Shown here piece after piece: positions 44,493-55,985 of a DNA stretch of 64,000 bases. Every line of letters begins with the position of its first letter. The first letter of the stretch is position 1. The notes under the pieces are model-generated. The model saw only the letters and a program-made list of their open reading frames with translations. It had not been told where the DNA came from and searched no databases. The DNA is from Harmothoe impar (Eukaryota; Annelida; Polychaeta; Phyllodocida; Polynoidae), in assembly GCA_947462335.1 (NCBI GenBank), contig OX381710.1:61946842-62010841 (forward strand), given 5' to 3'. The position numbers and the translations under genes are program-made.

Positions 44493-45488
44493 CAGGGTTG
44501 GCGCTAGCCGCTCGCCAGATCGCCATTGGCGAATTATAATTCAATCTGGCGATCCTATATTCCACTGAATTCGCCAGACTGGCGAATTACTTACCAGAAT
44601 GATATAGTCACTTTTGGGAATACCTTGTATAATATATCATTGGAAAGCTAAGATCAAGGGAGGAACAGACGTATAAATCATATTTAGATATTTTCAGAAC
44701 CTAAAATTTTCTCAAGCAAAAAAGTAAATTTACCAGCATTTTTTTCTCCTATTGATTACCAGTGAAATCTCAATTATAGATCTATGGTCAACCTAACTGC
44801 CATTCTCTTTCTCGCCATGTTTACAGTCATGTACGGTACTACATTTTAAACTCTTTTCAATGTAAACTACTAGTGTAAGAGTTACAGTATAAATTTGAAT
44901 TAGTTATTTCCCAGGTAACCCATAGCAGCATTATGAATTTTCCTGTTCTGGCAAAATGGAGGGTGTTGAGGAAAAGTACCGTAAAACCCCGCCTTTAAGA
45001 CGGATTTTATTTGGGATTATTTTTTTGCAAAAGACGAATTTTATTCCAAAGTTAGGGGGTCGTCTTAAAGGCGGGGTTTTCTCAAATTTGATTTGGAAAA
45101 TGTTGGGAAATATAATTTAGAATAAAGGGTTGCAAACACAATATTTTTTCAGTTTTAAAGTGTCTTTCGGAATAGAGAATACAATAACAAAGTGAGGGGG
45201 AAGTATCTACTGCCACCATTGCTGTTTTTAATCTGGAAAAATTAGCTTGGAGGGGGTTTTGGAGGGGATCTTGAGCCCCAAAAAAACTCAAAATCGGGGG
45301 TCGTCTTAAAGGTGTTTTGCACAAGACGGATTTTTTTCTGAAGTTAGGGGGTCGTCTTACATAATATCATTTTTTGGTCATCATTTTCCTCATTTAAATC
45401 TGGCGAACTCATGATGAATCTGGCTAAACAACTTTGGGTCAAATTAGCCAGACTGGCTAATCCATAAAACGTCCTAGCGCCAACCCAG
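44493..45488. mobile_element. hAT-like TIR element with a nested MITE
   Basis: CAGGGTTGGCGCTAG at the left end is inverted as CTAGCGCCAACCCAG at the right end, with one mismatch at the outermost G/T. CAGGG termini are typical of hAT. Possible degenerate target duplications around CTTTTC lie on both sides. Internal repeats of TCTGGCGAA / TTCGCCAG occur near both ends. A TACCGTAAAACCCC-type MITE (44977-45355) sits inside. Non-coding. Confidence 0.6.
44977..45355. mobile_element. TACCGTAAAACCCC-type MITE, second copy (nested)
   Basis: The left end and the GTCGTCTTAAAGGCGGGG internal motif match the element at 31669-32098. Its right end is shortened (ends at GGGGGTCGTCTTA). It interrupts the hAT-like element. 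Confidence 0.6.
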
Positions 45489-45594
45489 CTTTTCTAGTTC
45501 CTTATGTATTGAACTAATATTGTATATGCAGAAATCAATAGAATATCTAGATCATCAAACAGGTAGCGATACCCTTTTATTGCCAAGATATCGG

Positions 45595-45995
45595 CCTTCT
45601 GATCCCTGATATTGGCCCCTTTCTGATGCCCAAGCTTTGGCCCTTTCTGACCCCTTAGCCTGGCCCTTTCTGACCTTCAAACTGGGCCCTAAACCTGGCC
45701 AATTCTGATGTCCAAACCTGGCCCTTTCTACCCTGAATCCTGGCCCTAAACCTGGCCCTTCCTGGGACTAGGCCCTGGGATTAGGCCCTAAACCTTGCCC
45801 TTTCTGACCGTCAAACCTGATCCTTTCTGATGCCCGAGCTTGGCCATTTCTGACCACTGAGCCTGGCCCTTTTGACCCCCTAACCTGGCCCTTCCTAACC
45901 CTCAAACTGGGATCTAAACCTGATCCTTCCTAACCCTGGGATCGGGCCCTAAACCTGGCCCTTTCTGACCCAAAACCTGGTGACCAAGCCCTGCC
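45595..45995. repeat. CCTGGCCCTTTCTGACC minisatellite
   Basis: Roughly 18-20 units of 17-24 bases, each a variant of CCTGGCCCTTTCTGACCC with AAACCTGG spacers. Non-coding. It lies immediately before the repeat unit interrupted by the Ngaro element. Confidence 0.85.
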
Positions 45996-46235
45996 ACTTC
46001 GACATTTTCCAATCTCTTCCAGTTTAAAAATAATGTCCCAGCCACAATGATAAAGGATAAATACATATCTCTCAGCCATGATATGTTGAGACTCAATCAT
46101 ATTGTGTAATGTATTAGTGACACACCAGGGGGCGCCACTGTTCCTAGCCTCCAGTGTGCCGGTACCTTGCCTGGTCAGCCATTGACCAGAACCTGGCCAG
46201 GCAGGCTGCAGGGGCCAATATTATTTTCCGGCAAT

Positions 46236-48236
46236 ATGGTGATTTGCACTAACCAAGAGTGTGGGGCAACCTTTAATGGCAACAATAAGGTGTGTCCCAC
46301 ATGTGGGGCACCTAACACTAGGAGGCAGCAGATTCCGGATCAGCCCATGTCCCCGACCATGAATAGGTCGGGCCATGAAGACGACGCGGGTGGCGGTTCA
46401 GCGGACCATGACGAGCACGGTGGCCACAGTGGGCACGACGAGGCCACCGTGCCCCCCGGGGAGGAGAGGCAGGAGCCCCGCCAACATAGCCAGGCGCCGG
46501 GCGGGAGAGCCCCGGGGGTGAGGACGACCCCGCGGGGGAGATGGTCGCATCAGATGATGTGTACACTGCGACAATGAATAACCTGATCCATGCCCTCGGC
46601 CAGGAGAAGCAGAAGGAAGCCGTTCTACTGCGACAAAGGAAAGTAAGAGACTTACAGGTTCAACCGGAGGAGGCTCGTGCGGCAAATGCGGCAATCCACA
46701 GCCATGTTGCGGACGGTGCAGCTTACATCCGACAAGTCCGGGAGGCGTTCGAGAGCCAAAAGTCGACTACAGTGAAGGAAAATGACGCGGACGCGACGCT
46801 GGTGCACGGCGACTCTCACGCGGACAGCGCCAAACCAGCGGACGCGAATCCTCACCACGGCGGCCAGGCGAACGCGGCCGCGGACATCAACAAGAAACAT
46901 GGCGGCGCGGCCTGGAGAGGTGCGGACGGCAACCTGTTTGAAGAGTTTCAGCAGTTCTTAGCGATCAAGGAACGTCAAACTGGTAAATATGTGCATTCTG
47001 AACCTGTCCCACCCCCACGAGTTAGCGCCAAGCAGCCGGGAGGTAGCGCTCGGCACCCGGGAAGGGTCGCGCAACCCCCGGGGAGTGGCCTGGAGACCCT
47101 TGTTGAGGGCGGTGGTTTTGACAATTTCAATCTCAGTGGGTCAACCGGGGTCCGATCAGCTGATCGAGCTGCCCCTGGCAGTACTGTGAATACTATAGGT
47201 GGGGGTGCAGTGGAGCACTCATTCAGGATGGGCCAGGTAGAGGGACTGGCACCTGGTTTGGGTGACACTCATCCCCCCTCTCACACTGTCACTGACACCT
47301 CTTATGATGCCTACCTGAGATGGTGTCAACATCAACAGCCCCAGCAGCCTCAACAGCCACAACAGCTTGAACAGCCACAGCTATACTACAGGGATGGCTC
47401 CATGTTCAAGCCCCAACAGCAGTTGGGAACTGGCCAAGTTCAACATCCGGCTCAGCACACTCTCCAGTCTGGTTTGGCTAGTGCTGGACTGACTACAGCT
47501 GCACTAGGCCTACTAGAGGGGGATGTCAATGGTCTATTCAGCACTCAGACCAATGCTCAAGGTATGCCTGATACAGATTGGCTCAAGAATCTGAAATTGA
47601 TGTCTGATACTAGTAAGAGGAAGAGGTCATCTAACAAGTTGAGACCAGACTGTTATATTGATGTTGACAAGTTGTACCATGAAATGGGTTTTCAGGAATT
47701 AATGAATGGTATGAATGGTGTTCTGGATTTTGTTATCAAATCCAATTTGCCCAGAATCACACTTGCAGGCTATAGATCCCACATGAGGTTTATAACACTT
47801 AAGGGCCAAGGTGGAGCTTTCGGTCCCGACCAGTTGGCTAGGTATGACCATGAGGTAGTTTCAAGAGTGATAAAGGGTGATCTGGTTGACTTTGTAGCAG
47901 GTGATGTTAGGTCAGTAGAAGCCCATCTTAGTGCAGAACACATGCTAGTGGTGAAACGGATGCTCGCGGGGTCATCCCCTCAGTCCTGGCCCTCGTTTTG
48001 ACCGCCAGATGTCAGATTGGCCCCCGGATTTCTGCTGGAAGTGGAACAACACAGAGTGTAACTTCAACCCTTGCTACAAGAAGCACGCTTGTGTAGAGTG
48101 CAGCGGTCAGCACAAGAGTAGAGACTGCCGCGGGGGCTATGACAATCAAGGTGGTCAGTATCAGCCCCAGCAGCAGCAACAGCATCAACAGCCACACCAG
48201 CATCATCAACAGCAGCAACAGCAGGGTCGGCCTTGA
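46236..48236 (+). pseudogene. gag: Ngaro Gag-like region, frames broken
   Basis: An N-terminal piece from ATG 46236 has paired cysteines (CTNQECG and CPTCG), a rubredoxin-like knuckle. The frame changes between about 46440 and 46540. The main piece, 46541-48001, has a heptad-like helix, Ala/Gln-rich low complexity, and a conserved-looking C-terminal block from DCYIDVDKLYHEM to the stop. A further frame change near 47970 leads into a Cys/His cluster (CWKWNNTECNFNPCYKKHACVE split at about 48033-48098) followed by a Gln/His-rich tail ending at 48236. This three-part layout suits an Ngaro ORF1. Some frame changes could be sequence errors. Confidence 0.65.
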
Positions 48237-48269
48237 CCGGCAAGAGACTCGGCAAGTTACGCACACGAG

Positions 48270-50162
48270 ATGCCCGCGTCTGCGGATAGGACGATAAACT
48301 TCTCATGTACGCGCACCGTAGCTTCACCAGTGCTCCCAGCTGTTTTCAGTCAGGACTGTGATTATTATTATGACCTGGACTCTTTGTACCCTAGTAGTTA
48401 TGGGGACCTTATGTGCACGGCTAGTATAGAGGAGTTGTTGGATAATTATAGTAATTACACCCCTTTATGGGACTCCTCGGCCCCTCATTTCCTGAGCAGT
48501 GTTCGTTCACAGTTTAAGTTAAATGGCTGGCGGGAAATGTTGTCGGGTGGCCCTTCAGAAGTCTATGGCCGCGGTAACTGGGACCCCAATTCCCATTTTT
48601 TGTTGGATGGTGTTTGCCATGGTTTTAAGTTAACAGACCCGGGTGTCGCGATAGACAGTTATTTCTGCTTAAATTATAGCTCGGCGACAATAGACGATTT
48701 TGAGGCCATCAACGAGATCATGTGCACCGAATTGGAGAGTGGGAAGTTAACAATAGTGGACAAGCCACCACATTGTGTGCACGTGATGGGAGCAGTTCAC
48801 AAATCATCGGGAGGTTATAGGCCTATCACAGATGCAAGCCGTCCATCTCTTCTAAGCATTAACAATTACATGGACACTACATTCAAGTCATTTAGTTACA
48901 ACTCCATTGACACTGTTTCAGATCACATGACTCCGGGCTGCTTCATGGCCGTCTCAGATCTGGGAAGCGCGTACCGTACGGTATTGGTACGGCCATGTGA
49001 TAGAGAGCTCCAAGGTCTGGTTTGGAATGTCAATGGACAAGACCAGTTTATTCAGGACAACTTTATGAGTTTTGGTACTAGAGTGGCGCCGCACATCTTC
49101 AATAGCATATCAGATGCGGTCGCTCGTTATGTTATGCCTACGGTTATTTCTGTGTCAACTACCTAGATGATTTTCTTTTGATGGCCGACACGTATGAGCA
49201 GTGCAAGGAAGCACAGCTTTTTCTACACCAGACACTTCGCGCGTTGGGCTTCTATATCTCGTACAAGAAGGTGCAGTCCCCCGCGCAGATTCAGCGTTAT
49301 CTTGGGGTGGAACTGGACTCGCTAGAGATGTCGCTACGACTCCCCCAGGACAAGTTGGACAAGTTAGATGTTGAGTTGGCATTTTTTGCTGGTCGCCGTA
49401 GGGCGACAAAACGCCAACTCCAGCGCTTATGTGGTGTGTTAAGCCACTGCTCTACTTTAGTCCGGGGGGGTAGGACATTTTCCCACAGGGTGGTGTCTAT
49501 GCTACGTGTGTTCAGCGCGAAGAAGCGTTATGTGACTTTATCCGCGTCATTCCAGGAGGATCTAGAATGGTGGAGACAGTTCGCGCGGTGGTTCAACGGT
49601 TCAGCGAAGATTATTCAACCACCACTCCATACATCTATGATCTGCACTGATGCATCAGGGATCGGGTATGGCGCGGTACACCGATCCAGACTGGATATGT
49701 GGACACTGGTTGGATGACATCGTCATGGCAGAAGACATTCATGGCCACTGTAGGCCTCATCCTACCATGGATATCCCTCAGAATATCAATGTGAGAGAGC
49801 TCTACCCAATATATGAGGCAGTGGAGCGCTGGAGCCATTTGTGGCGGGACCATAAAGTTTATTGTATCACAGACAACACTCAGGTAGTCAGTGCCTTGAA
49901 TAAGGGTAAAAGTGTGAATTCTGTGGCTATGTGTTTATTGAGAAAATTGTTTTGGTTGTGTGTGGTTAGTAATTGTCAGTTAGTGGGTGTTTATCTGCCA
50001 GGGAAGGACAATGTGCTTGCAGATAACCTGTCGCGAGCCACTGACGCTAATAGTTTACCTTTGTTCCTCTGTTGTAGAGGTGGTCCAAAGGAGGCTTCAG
50101 CTAGACCGAGAGGCAGCGGAGCTGAGGTCGAAGGCTTGGGCACCGAACACTTGGAAAACTAA
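48270..50162 (+). pseudogene. pol: Ngaro reverse transcriptase-RNase H, frames broken
   Basis: The RT begins near 48270. GGYRPITDASRP and FMAVSDLGSAYRTV mark the fingers and palm. The frame changes just before the catalytic YLDD (about 49168-49182) and continues through QRYLGVELDS. RNase H starts at CTDASGIGYGAV (49640), shifts frame again near 49680, and shows NVRELYPIYEAV, ITDNTQVV and LPGKDNVLADNLSR. At least two frame changes separate catalytic parts. Confidence 0.85.
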
Positions 50163-51027
50163 AAGCTCTCAATGGAAACGTTATATTAAGTTCAGTCAAT
50201 CAGTTTTGATACCGGCTTTGCCGACGGACACCGCACATATGTGCAGGTATGTTGTGTACATGTCGAAAAGCTTATCTTACACAACCATACAGAATTATAT
50301 CAGTGGAGTGATTTCTTTGAACTCTTATTTTGGTTATGACGGGAAGCCAATTCGGTCAAACTTCGACTTTATCATGACTTTGGCTGGAGTCCGCAGAGTT
50401 CTGGGCGACCCAGAACCAGTGAGGCCCTCATTCTCACTCGCTGACATTCTGAAGATGTTTTCTTTTGTGGACATGAGTGACCCGGAAGACAGGGTGCTAT
50501 GGTCTTGTCTGGCACTGAGTTACCGTGGTTTGCTCAGGAAGAGCAATTTAGTTCCTGACACAGCCACCAACCCGACGGGACATTATCTACGACGAGGAGC
50601 TGTTAGCTCCACAGCTTGGGGCATAGAGCTGGCAATCTCCAGTTCAAAGACAATTCAATACGGCCAGAGGGTCCATAAAGTACCTATCACTTTCGCACCG
50701 GGTTCCCCTTTGTGTGCGGCTTCTTTGGTTCAGAGACATTTGGAAGAGTTCCCCAGCACGGACTTGTTGGCACCGGTGTTCGTGCTTCAGAGGGGCGCCA
50801 CCCGAGTCCCGGTGACTTACGCAAAGCTGTTAAAGTTTTTGAAACGACTCTTGAAATCAGCCGGTTTCCAATCAGAACGGGCCGGCATGCACTCATTACG
50901 CCAGGCGGGAGCGCTGTACATGTATAGACTAGGACCTGAAGACATCAGGCAAGCAGGGGACTGGGCCAGTATGGGGACTGGGCCAGTATGGCAGCCCTGC
51001 TTTATCTCACCAAACCTTACTCTATGA
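49987..51027 (+). pseudogene. Ngaro tyrosine recombinase, truncated by a 17-bp duplication
   Basis: The ORF is open over 346 codons with TQKSSQWKRYIKF-like SAM-type N-terminal helices, the first catalytic Arg in YRGLLRKSNL, and HSLRQAG carrying the His and second Arg. Immediately after GDWASM a 17-base unit is duplicated in tandem (50956-50972 and 50973-50989), which shifts the frame. The part that should hold the nucleophile Tyr (read in the other frame just after 50990) is therefore lost. Otherwise the sequence is in good order. Confidence 0.88.
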
Positions 51028-51429
51028 GGATAGACACCGACCAGATTGTATCACGTTGCTTATCTTCATCTTTCTCGGTGTAGATTGTTATTTCATTTAC
51101 TTACTTGGAGTCTGCTGTGTGTATTTCTACAGGCCCAAGTCCAGCTATTGCCTTGCCTTGTCCCTTATCTCCTGTAAGTTACTAATGTTGAGACTCAATC
51201 ATATTGTGTAATGTATTAGTGACACACCAGGGGGCGCCACTGTTCCTAGCCTCCAGTGTGCCAGTACCTTGCCTGGTCAGCCATTGACCAGAACCTGGCC
51301 AGGCAGGCTGCAGGGGCCAATATTATTTTCTTTTTCTTTGTTTTTGTAATAAATAGGCCGTGTGTATTTCTACAGGCCCAAGTCCAGCTATTGCCTTGCC
51401 TTGTCCCTTATCTCCTGTAAGTTACTAAT

Positions 51430-51850
51430 ATGTGCCAAAATGCACCAGATTTCACCATTTCTAATTTAGACTTTCAGAATTTTCAAAATGTTCCACTCCA
51501 AAAAGTATGTCCCAGCTGCAATGATGGAGAATACAGATCTGAGCCATATGTTAGGAGCCAAAATGTACCAGATTGCACCATTTCAAGTTTAGGCTTCAAA
51601 ATTTTCCGAAGAAAACTATTTTCCAGCCCCAATCAAACAGAATGAATACAAATCTCAGCCATGATAAATGATGTGCCAAAATACACCAGAATGCACCATT
51701 TCAAGGCTAGAAATTGCAAATTTTCTTGGGGGGGGAAGCCCCCAAACACCCCTAGTTTGCCCGCTGCGCTTCGCTTGCGGTGCTCGGTAGCATTCACCAC
51801 ACTTTCCTACATCTTGGCCCCCCCTTAAAAAATTCCTGGATCCGCCACTG
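51430..51850. repeat. Repeats of about 110 bp interrupted by the Ngaro element, and a GGATCCGCC repeat end
   Basis: Phrases such as ATGTCCCAGC...AATGAT...CTCAGCCATGAT and ATGTGCCAAAATGCACCA recur at about 51430, 51510 and 51650 and also just left of the Ngaro element (46000-46084). The block ends with GGGGAAGCCCCCAAACACCCC and CTGGATCCGCCACTGG, a phrase found in repeats of many marine animals. No gene. Confidence 0.6.
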
Positions 51851-54800
51851 GTCAACTAAATACACTGATAATTTGTCAAATACGAATATTGAGGCATTCT
51901 AGACATACATAATACATATGTGTCTAATTCATTTGTTTAAATCCTGCATAGATTTGACACACTTTTAAATGTTACACATGTTATGAGCATTAACACACAC
52001 TTATACACTTCTTTTGTTAAATATATGTAGGTATTAAAGTGTGTACAATGCAGACACATCTTTATTGACACCAGATGGCACCACACGCACTATTTCTTTT
52101 ATATTTCAGGCCTATAAAATCTGTTCAACTGATATGATATTAGAATAATGAGTTTGGTGGTCTATAAATCTGTATGCCAACCCATTTAGTTAAATTAGTA
52201 AGCTGCACGGATGGAACCAGACATTTGAACAGGTACTATAAAAAGCTGCTTATGGATATAGAAAAGGATGTTATCCCAAGGACTCTAGGGTCATAAACAT
52301 AAGGGTCATAAAGACTGTCGAAAGCGTGATGTAATGCATTTCTGTATTTGATATGAGAGCAACATCCTTCAGTTATCACATGTTTGACTTCTGGATAATC
52401 GAGACTGAATAGGAAAAGGATGTCTTACTGATAGGGTGAGTGTTTACCTACACTCTTGAAGGCCATGTTAACTCTGCATTTGCCGTTTGGTGTGGGGGCT
52501 TCGTATACGCACTCAGATGGCCCTAGACCCATAGATTGGACACGGCGACATGGACCTTATTTGGCTTTACGACATGGGACATGATGAATAAATAGATAGT
52601 GACATGGCGACATGAGCATTTCTTAAGATCGACATGGGACATGGGGACCTCCCTATCAAGGGCCCCATCCAGAAGGATCGGAGCCCGGGGACCGGGGTGA
52701 GTTCATGACAAATGCATGCAAACGCATACAGAAAATACAGGGGGCAGAAGTCTAGCGTCACTTTAATATACCCTTTATGTACGTATCAACTTTATTTGGG
52801 GAAAAGATCAGGGCTTCTCCGGCTGGTGCATTCCCAGTGAACAAAACCGTTATGACTCCTTGCTTTGGCAAAACGTTAGGTTATATAACGTTAAAAACGT
52901 TATTGACTCAGGGTAAATCATCCCTGAGTAATATACGTCTACCAATATTGCGTTTTAAGACAATTTTGAGACATGGGAGAATCGTTGTCTTTCAGTTATT
53001 ATTCAAGATAGACAAACAGGGAAAAAATGAAGAGATAGGCAAGATCGGGGGATACAATTTTCCTTCGAGAATTTTTCTTAAATCTCATTTTTTCTATGAG
53101 ATATTTTTTCTCTTTCGTTTTTTTTTCTCTTTCGCTACTATGTAAATGTACTAAAAAAAAGCTACCACCCCTACTGGGCACCCATAAACTCCAAGGCACC
53201 AACGTTTTGGGTGGAAGATAGAAATGGAATTTTCAACCATTCTGCTGCTATTTCTCTCTTCTACCCCCAAACCGGGCAGAAACTGGGCATATTATACCGC
53301 CAGCACCAGATACATGGTAGAAAACATGGGATGTGCAAGCTTTCACAAACAGTGGGTCAATTTGCCTACCACGGTCTGGGGAGGGGGGTGGAGAAATCAG
53401 TTTTCATTTCACACAAAGAGTGTCAGGAAATGATACAAGGGGAAGGACAAACCCCCCCTCCCCTCCCCCCCCCCTTCATGACAAATATAAAAGTCATAAT
53501 TTTGGGTTTTGGTGAACAGATTTGGTGAACAAGATTATTTTTTTTAAGTCTCTAGTACAACCCACACTCACCAGGTCCATCTTAGACCATCTGTGATCAT
53601 CCAATAGGGTCCATAAAGCATACATAATTTTTGTACTGCACAAGATCTCAACCATCAACGTGTGCAGAGCAAAATTGTACCACCCATATCTTCGCCGTTT
53701 ATCATCTGATTGACTCACTTTTTGGTAGGGACAGAAGGCGGTACATGCCCGCAGCCTGCAACTGTCGTCCAGACCCACCTGTACACCCACACCCACCTGC
53801 TGTCCCACCTGCTGTCCCACACTCACCTGCTCACCCACACCCACCTGCTGGCCTGAATGGGAATAACATACATGTATGACACATGACTCGAGGGTACTTT
53901 TTAACAAGGAATTCATTTCTGATGCCAGAATTGACCAATGAAAGATTATAAGGGAGTACTATATCTAAGTACATAAGTTACATATCCATCTAACCCTGAG
54001 TCATCTGTGAGGCCACTCACACACTCAATCTTTTTTACGTAAAATAACGTATTTCTGTTAGCTGGGTTATCAACAAAGAACAACCTGAATTTAGATGATT
54101 TGTAAGTTCCCAAGGTTGATTCAGGGTATCTCAAGATCGAATGTTAATCCCTTGAGACTTCTTTCGGATCATTTACAACATTTACAACAAATATGGAAGT
54201 GATTGGCAGTCCTATATTAAAACTACAACAGTCCACAAATGTGAATATATACATTAAAACGTATGAGATAGTATTTGTTTAGATTAGGCTATGAACTCTT
54301 CATCTGACTGGTCATAAGTTGGGGACATATTCATTCTGCAACATATCAAATAAGAAATTCACGTTGACACGTAAAAATGACATCTTGACGGAATAAATCA
54401 TTTTCCATGGTAGTTTGAAACAAAGTGACCCACTGTTTATATCTAAAAGGCAATATAGTCATTTGATACCCGTACATAACAATGTTGTCATTATTTGATG
54501 TAACGAGCGGATCAGAATATTTAATAACTCTTTTTTGAGAAATTATACACATAATACATTGATGTCAAATTCATGTCTTAAGGTCCATGATAAAATGTTG
54601 TGATAGATTTGGCATCAACAATGTGTATACTTCACATATGTAGGCCAATTCAAATATACATCTTTATCCTGTCTATAAGTATAACACATCTCTACTTTAG
54701 CTGTCAAGTACTTCAGACTTTTGACACAAGATATCCCCCTTTACCATTTCAATAGAATTCAATCTACATTGGCAATACCTTAAAAAAATCAATATCCTTT

Positions 54801-54984
54801 AAAAAAGAATGAATTTCCAAAGAAGATGAAACTTTACTAGGTCCGGATAAATGTTTAAAGTCTCTGTAGGAATATTGGTGATGTCTACAGGCAAACTACT
54901 TTGATTATGTCGATTACCTGGATGTTTTTTCCTTTTTATGGAGTACAATCCCATAGAGAAAATAGGTGCAAATAATGTTATAAA
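51851..54984. other. Gene-poor AT-rich stretch
   Basis: I found no supportable coding exon. Contents include a CGACATGG-type repeat at about 52535-52650, TAACGTTA-rich hairpins at about 52870-52905, and a CCCACCTGCTGTCC minisatellite at about 53775-53855. Long frames here coincide with these repeats or with homopolymers and have no domain I recognise. Sequence just before 54985 is the flank of the gypsy LTR. Confidence 0.5.
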
Positions 54985-55307
54985 TGTAGAGTTCGTCTAT
55001 ATGTAATTCGATTAAATAAGGACTCGAACTGCAGTTTTCATGTAGAGATGCAAGAAAACAGGGTTTATTTATCGTTCTCCTGTACAATAATGCTAATCCT
55101 TGATGTATATGAGGTTCGATCAATATGTATATGCGGCTTACGATATCTTTCAATGTAATACAGTCAGAGACCTGAGAAGGTCTGCCAGAGCAAGGGGGTG
55201 AGGACAGCTTATATACTGTCCGCCTCCGATAGGGGTGCCCCCTGGCTCTGGCCGCCCGAACTACCTTCTAGGCGTTCGACTATCGTAATAATATTAGTGT
55301 CCCTACA
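54985..55307 (-). repeat. 3' LTR of the minus-strand Ty3/gypsy element
   Basis: Read on the minus strand it starts TGTAGGGACACT and ends CTCTACA, giving inverse termini TGTAG/CTACA. A TATA box (GTATATAAGC, about 55210-55219) and a polyadenylation signal (AATAAACC, about 55060) are in the right order. The purine tract GGGGGGGTGG lies directly outside the start, at 55308-55319. The 5' copy is beyond the right edge. 323 bases. Confidence 0.85.
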
Positions 55308-55985
55308 CCACCCCCCCAGACAATACATACGCTTATTCTTTTAAATATATATACAATTTAATATAAACTCATACAGTTTATTTTAGTGAAGCGTTATGTT
55401 ACGTCGTGAACACAGTAGGGTCTATAAAAATATACAAAACTAATATTATGTACACAGGTGGTAATACATCCGAACGGCTAGACACATTTCGAATTATTAG
55501 GGACACAAGTATAATATACATACAAACATATACAGAATAGCGACTAAAACAACTTGACATCTCTCATGATTAAAAAAAAAACAAAAAAAAAAAACAGGAA
55601 ACAAAAAATTGAAGATCCGGGCAGCCATCCTAACCTTTTTGGACATTGGTTAGGCACGAAGTTCCATCCTTTCGGAGGAACTCGGGTGTTTGGTGCTCTC
55701 CTCTTCAACAGCCGTCCTGTCCCAAACTGGACAGGCACGTTCATTCGAACGGGTTAGTGGTGCTCTCCTCTTCATTTTTCGTACTGCCGTCTCTGTTCCG
55801 ACTGAACAGACACGTTCTTCCGAACGGGTGATTGGTGCTCTCCTCTTCATATGTTTGGTCACCCGATTTCATCCTGCGTACTCCTGTTACTGCTCTTCGA
55901 TTGTTCAGTAGACATTCATACCCCACCAACTCATTCTCTTTCAAATATCAATTCACTCATATGCTATCACTCTCGGGTTGTGGGC
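55308..55985 (-). other. 3' untranslated region of the gypsy element with tandem repeats of about 70 bp
   Basis: Three units of about 65-75 bases, each starting with GAAGAGGAGAGCACC on the minus strand and followed by ACCCGTTCG-like sequence, lie at about 55640-55855. A T/A homopolymer stretch follows at about 55568-55600, then the purine tract of the LTR. Frames running through the repeats are not convincing genes. The repeated purine-rich head is interesting as a possible secondary primer or protein-binding site. Confidence 0.6.

Larger units (their letters stand above)
46085..51429 (+). mobile_element. Complete Ngaro-type element with split direct repeats (A1-B1-A2-B2)
   Basis: A1 46085-46228 and A2 51187-51330 are 144-base direct repeats with one difference. 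B1 51117-51186 and B2 51360-51429 are 70-base direct repeats that match throughout by eye. The order A1, ORFs, B1, A2, B2 is the split-direct-repeat structure of Ngaro/PAT-like tyrosine-recombinase retroelements. A2 and B2 are separated by 29 bases with an AATAAA. Flanking repeat sequence is interrupted without a clear target duplication. Near identity of the repeats suggests a recent insertion, yet the ORFs carry several lesions. Confidence 0.92.
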
